NCBI GenBank assembly: GCA_963757265.1
Contig: CAVWRA010000006.1
Location: forward strand, 2,108,001-2,172,000
Direction: 5' to 3'
Source of the DNA: CAIVVT01 sp963757265
Lineage (GTDB): Bacteria > Acidobacteriota > Terriglobia > Bryobacterales > Bryobacteraceae
Length of the DNA: 64,000 nt
A program made the position numbers and the translations under genes. The notes under the pieces were generated by a model. That model was not told the origin of the DNA. It made no database searches and saw nothing but the letters and a program-made list of their open reading frames with translations. Of this stretch, positions 61,875-64,000 are shown piece after piece; position 1 is the first letter of the stretch, and each line of letters begins with the position of its first letter.

Positions 61875-64000
61875 CTAGTGGGCCGGGACCTCGGCCGCCT
61901 TGCTCTCGGCGGGCATCGCGGCCATCTGGTCGTAGATCCGCCAGCGGTTCATGACGTCGGCCTGGGCATCGGCCAGCAGCCGGCGGGCGTCGTCGGGACG
62001 GCTGTGCACCAGCATGGTGTAACGCGTTTCGTTGTAGATGTACTTCTCCAGCGGCAGCGCCGGCGCCTTCGAATCCAGCACGAACGGATTCTTGCCCTCC
62101 GCGATCAGTGCCGGGTTGTAGCGGAACAGCGGCCAGTAGCCGGTCTGCACGGCCAGTTTCGATTGATCCAGTGCGTGCACCAGGTCATAGCCGTGGGCGA
62201 TGCACGGCGAGTAAGCGATGATCAGCGACGGCCCGTTCCACTTCTCGGCCTCCAGGAACGCCTTGACCGACTGCATGTCGTTGGCCCCCATGGCCACCCT
62301 CGCCACGTAGACGTTGCCGTAGGTGACGGCCATCATACCCAGGTCCTTCTTGGCCGACTGCTTGCCGCCGGCGGCGAATTTCGCCACCGCACCGCGCGGC
62401 GTCGCCTTCGACATCTGGCCGCCGGTATTGGAGTACACCTCGGTGTCGAGCACCAGCACGTTCACGTTGCGCCCCGAGGCCAGCACGTGATCCAGCCCGC
62501 CATAGCCGATGTCGTACGCCCAGCCGTCGCCGCCCAGGATCCATACGCTCTTCTTGACCAGCGAATCGGCCACCGCCAGCAGGTCGCGGCAGGCTGCCGA
62601 AACTCCGTTGGTAGTGACAGCCAGCCAGGCCTGCACGCGCTTCTTCAGCTCCGCGATGCGCTTCCGCTGCTCGAAGATCCCCGCCTCGACGCTCTGGTCG
62701 GCGGCCAGAATCTCCTCCGCCAGCGCTTCGCCGATCTGCACCGCGTAGCGCCCGACCAGCGACCGCGCATAGACGTTTTGCTGGTCCACGGCCAGCCGCA
62801 TACCCAGGCCGAATTCCGCGTTGTCCTCAAACAGCGAATTCGACCACGCCGGACCGCGTCCCTCGTGATTGGCCGAGTACGGCGTCGTGGGCAGGTTGCC
62901 GCCATAGATCGACGAGCAGCCCGTGGCGTTGCCGATCATCGTGCGGTCGCCGAACAGTTGCGTCAGCAGCTTGATGTACGGCGTCTCGCCGCAGCCCGTG
63001 CACGCTCCCGAAAACTCGAACAGCGGTTGGAACAGTTGCAGGTCCTTCACCTGGTTCGGCGAGAGCTTGTCGCGGTCGAATTCCGGCAGCGACAGGAAGA
63101 AATCCCAGTTCGCCGCCTCGGCCGCGCGCAGCGGCGCCTGCTCGTGCATGTTGATGGCCCGGCGCTTGGAGTCGGTCTTGTCCTTCACCGGGCAGGACTG
63201 GACGCACAGCCCGCAGCCCGTGCAATCCTCCGGCGCCACCTGCAAGGTGTACGCCAGGTGCTTGTAGTCCTTCCAACGCGCTTCCACCGCTTTGTAGCTT
63301 CCCGGCTGACTGGCCAGATGCTGCCGATCGAAGATCTTGGCCCGGATGGTGGCGTGCGGGCACACCAGCACGCACTTACCGCACTGGATGCATAGCTTCT
63401 CGTCCCACACGGGTATCTCGAGCGCGATATTGCGCTTCTCCCACGCCGCCGTGCCCGTGGGGAACGTGCCGTCCACCGGCATCGCGGAGACCGGCAGCAT
63501 GTCGCCGTCGCCGGCGATAATCGGTCCCAGCACGTTCTTGACGAATTCCGGCGCCTGCGCCGGCACGGGCGGCCGCAGTTCGGTCGTGCTGGTCACGCTG
63601 GACGGGATCGGCACTTCGGACAGCCGGTCGATGGTCCGGTCCACGGCGGCGAAGTTCTTCTGCACCACCGATTCCCCGCGCTTGCCATACGTCTTGACGA
63701 TCGACTTCTTGATCTGCGCGATCGCCTCCTCGCGCGGCAGAACGCCGCTGATGGCGAAGAAGCAGGTCTGCATCACGGTGTTGATGCGCGAGCCCATGCC
63801 GGTCTCTTTTGCCACTTCGTAGGCGTCGATGACGTACAGCTTGAGGTGCTTCCTGATGAGTGCGTCCTGCACCGGCCGCGGGAGCTGGTCCCAGACCGCC
63901 TCCGGCGCGAACGGCGCATTCAGCAGAACCGTCGCTCCCGGCTCGGCGTAGCGCAGCATGTCGATCCGCTCCAGGAACGAATAATTGTGGCAGGCCACGA
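61875..64000 (-). CDS. nifJ: Pyruvate:ferredoxin (flavodoxin) oxidoreductase, C-terminal part
   Basis: The gene enters from the right edge, so only about 708 C-terminal residues of a ~1190-residue enzyme are seen. The visible part covers the end of the gamma domain (MACHNYSFLERIDML), the ferredoxin-like domain with two 4Fe-4S sites (CIQCGKCVLVCPH and CTGCGLCVQSCPVKD), and the TPP-binding domain. The latter has CTGCGETPYIKLL, GNATGCSSIYGGNLPTTPY, GGDGWAYDIGYGGLDH and NTGGQMSKATPRGAV. It oxidises pyruvate to acetyl-CoA and CO2, giving reduced ferredoxin. It is transcribed together with the DHOD-like gene. Confidence 0.96.
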   Translation of the reverse strand, partial: VACHNYSFLERIDMLRYAEPGATVLLNAPFAPEAVWDQLPRPVQDALIRKHLKLYVIDAYEVAKETGMGSRINTVMQTCFFAISGVLPREEAIAQIKKSIVKTYGKRGESVVQKNFAAVDRTIDRLSEVPIPSSVTSTTELRPPVPAQAPEFVKNVLGPIIAGDGDMLPVSAMPVDGTFPTGTAAWEKRNIALEIPVWDEKLCIQCGKCVLVCPHATIRAKIFDRQHLASQPGSYKAVEARWKDYKHLAYTLQVAPEDCTGCGLCVQSCPVKDKTDSKRRAINMHEQAPLRAAEAANWDFFLSLPEFDRDKLSPNQVKDLQLFQPLFEFSGACTGCGETPYIKLLTQLFGDRTMIGNATGCSSIYGGNLPTTPYSANHEGRGPAWSNSLFEDNAEFGLGMRLAVDQQNVYARSLVGRYAVQIGEALAEEILAADQSVEAGIFEQRKRIAELKKRVQAWLAVTTNGVSAACRDLLAVADSLVKKSVWILGGDGWAYDIGYGGLDHVLASGRNVNVLVLDTEVYSNTGGQMSKATPRGAVAKFAAGGKQSAKKDLGMMAVTYGNVYVARVAMGANDMQSVKAFLEAEKWNGPSLIIAYSPCIAHGYDLVHALDQSKLAVQTGYWPLFRYNPALIAEGKNPFVLDSKAPALPLEKYIYNETRYTMLVHSRPDDARRLLADAQADVMNRWRIYDQMAAMPAESKAAEVPAH

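Noticed and set aside
60840..63395. 851-codon plus-strand open frame opposite the DHOD-like and PFOR genes
   Set aside because: Composition is Arg/Gln/His/Val-rich antisense of well-identified genes; no domain or ribosome binding site.

Overview
The window is a high-GC bacterial chromosome segment. The gene set (many Tat-exported glycoside hydrolases and Gfo/Idh/MocA oxidoreductases, DUF1080 and DUF4832 proteins, an MCE/Mla-type lipid importer, biosynthetic arginine decarboxylase, pyruvate:ferredoxin oxidoreductase) suggests an acidobacterium of the Bryobacterales/Solibacter type. That placement is inferred from gene content and protein style, not from a marker gene.

Region 1 (1-25 kb) is a carbohydrate-processing region. 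It holds a GxGYxYP-family protein (cut by the window edge and frameshifted), a clan GH-D alpha-galactosidase-like enzyme, a GH35 beta-galactosidase translationally coupled to a small secreted protein, a GH59 galactocerebrosidase-like gene (frameshifted), a GH3 gene (frameshifted), a DUF4832 protein and two large TIM-barrel hydrolase-like proteins. Inside it is a compact four-gene cassette, DUF1080 hydrolase - Gfo/Idh - Gfo/Idh - sugar isomerase/epimerase, all apparently exported. This is the gene complement of the bacterial 3-keto-glycoside (oxidation/elimination) route. Two genes of the cassette share a duplicated ~106-bp leader containing a conserved 10-codon mini-ORF. A 3' half of a tRNA-Gly(CCC) at ~10.1 kb looks like an attachment-site relic and may mark the right edge of an integrated element. 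Beside it lies a divergent thymidylate-synthase-family gene.

Region 2 (25-34 kb) mixes housekeeping and sugar genes: a PNPOx-like flavoprotein, tRNA-Asp(GTC), an MscS channel, a TrmH/TrmJ-type RNA methyltransferase, arginine decarboxylase, a tagatose/psicose-epimerase-like isomerase, a GH28 polygalacturonase-like protein and a P1-family peptidase. Region 3 (35-43 kb) is an mlaE-mlaF-mlaD-like lipid transport operon ending in a ChbG/HpnK deacetylase, then a hybrid histidine kinase, an exported GH95-like enzyme and a di-haem cytochrome c peroxidase lipoprotein.

Region 4 (44-51 kb) is a seven-gene minus-strand operon: TetR regulator, TolC-like channel, HlyD-like adaptor, two ABC ATPases and two ABC-2 permeases. 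It is a YbhGFSR-type exporter in which the double-ATPase subunit is split in two. Region 5 (51.7-64 kb) is mostly housekeeping: acyl-CoA synthetase, sugar isomerase, penicillin-binding transpeptidase, thioredoxin with a clear terminator, glycogen synthase, GreA, CDP-alcohol phosphatidyltransferase, AcpS (TTG start), a CbiM/ABC-ATPase deletion-scar chimera, a Gln/Ser-rich unknown, and a dihydroorotate-dehydrogenase-like protein next to pyruvate:ferredoxin oxidoreductase, which runs off the right edge. No CRISPR array, rRNA or complete insertion sequence was seen.
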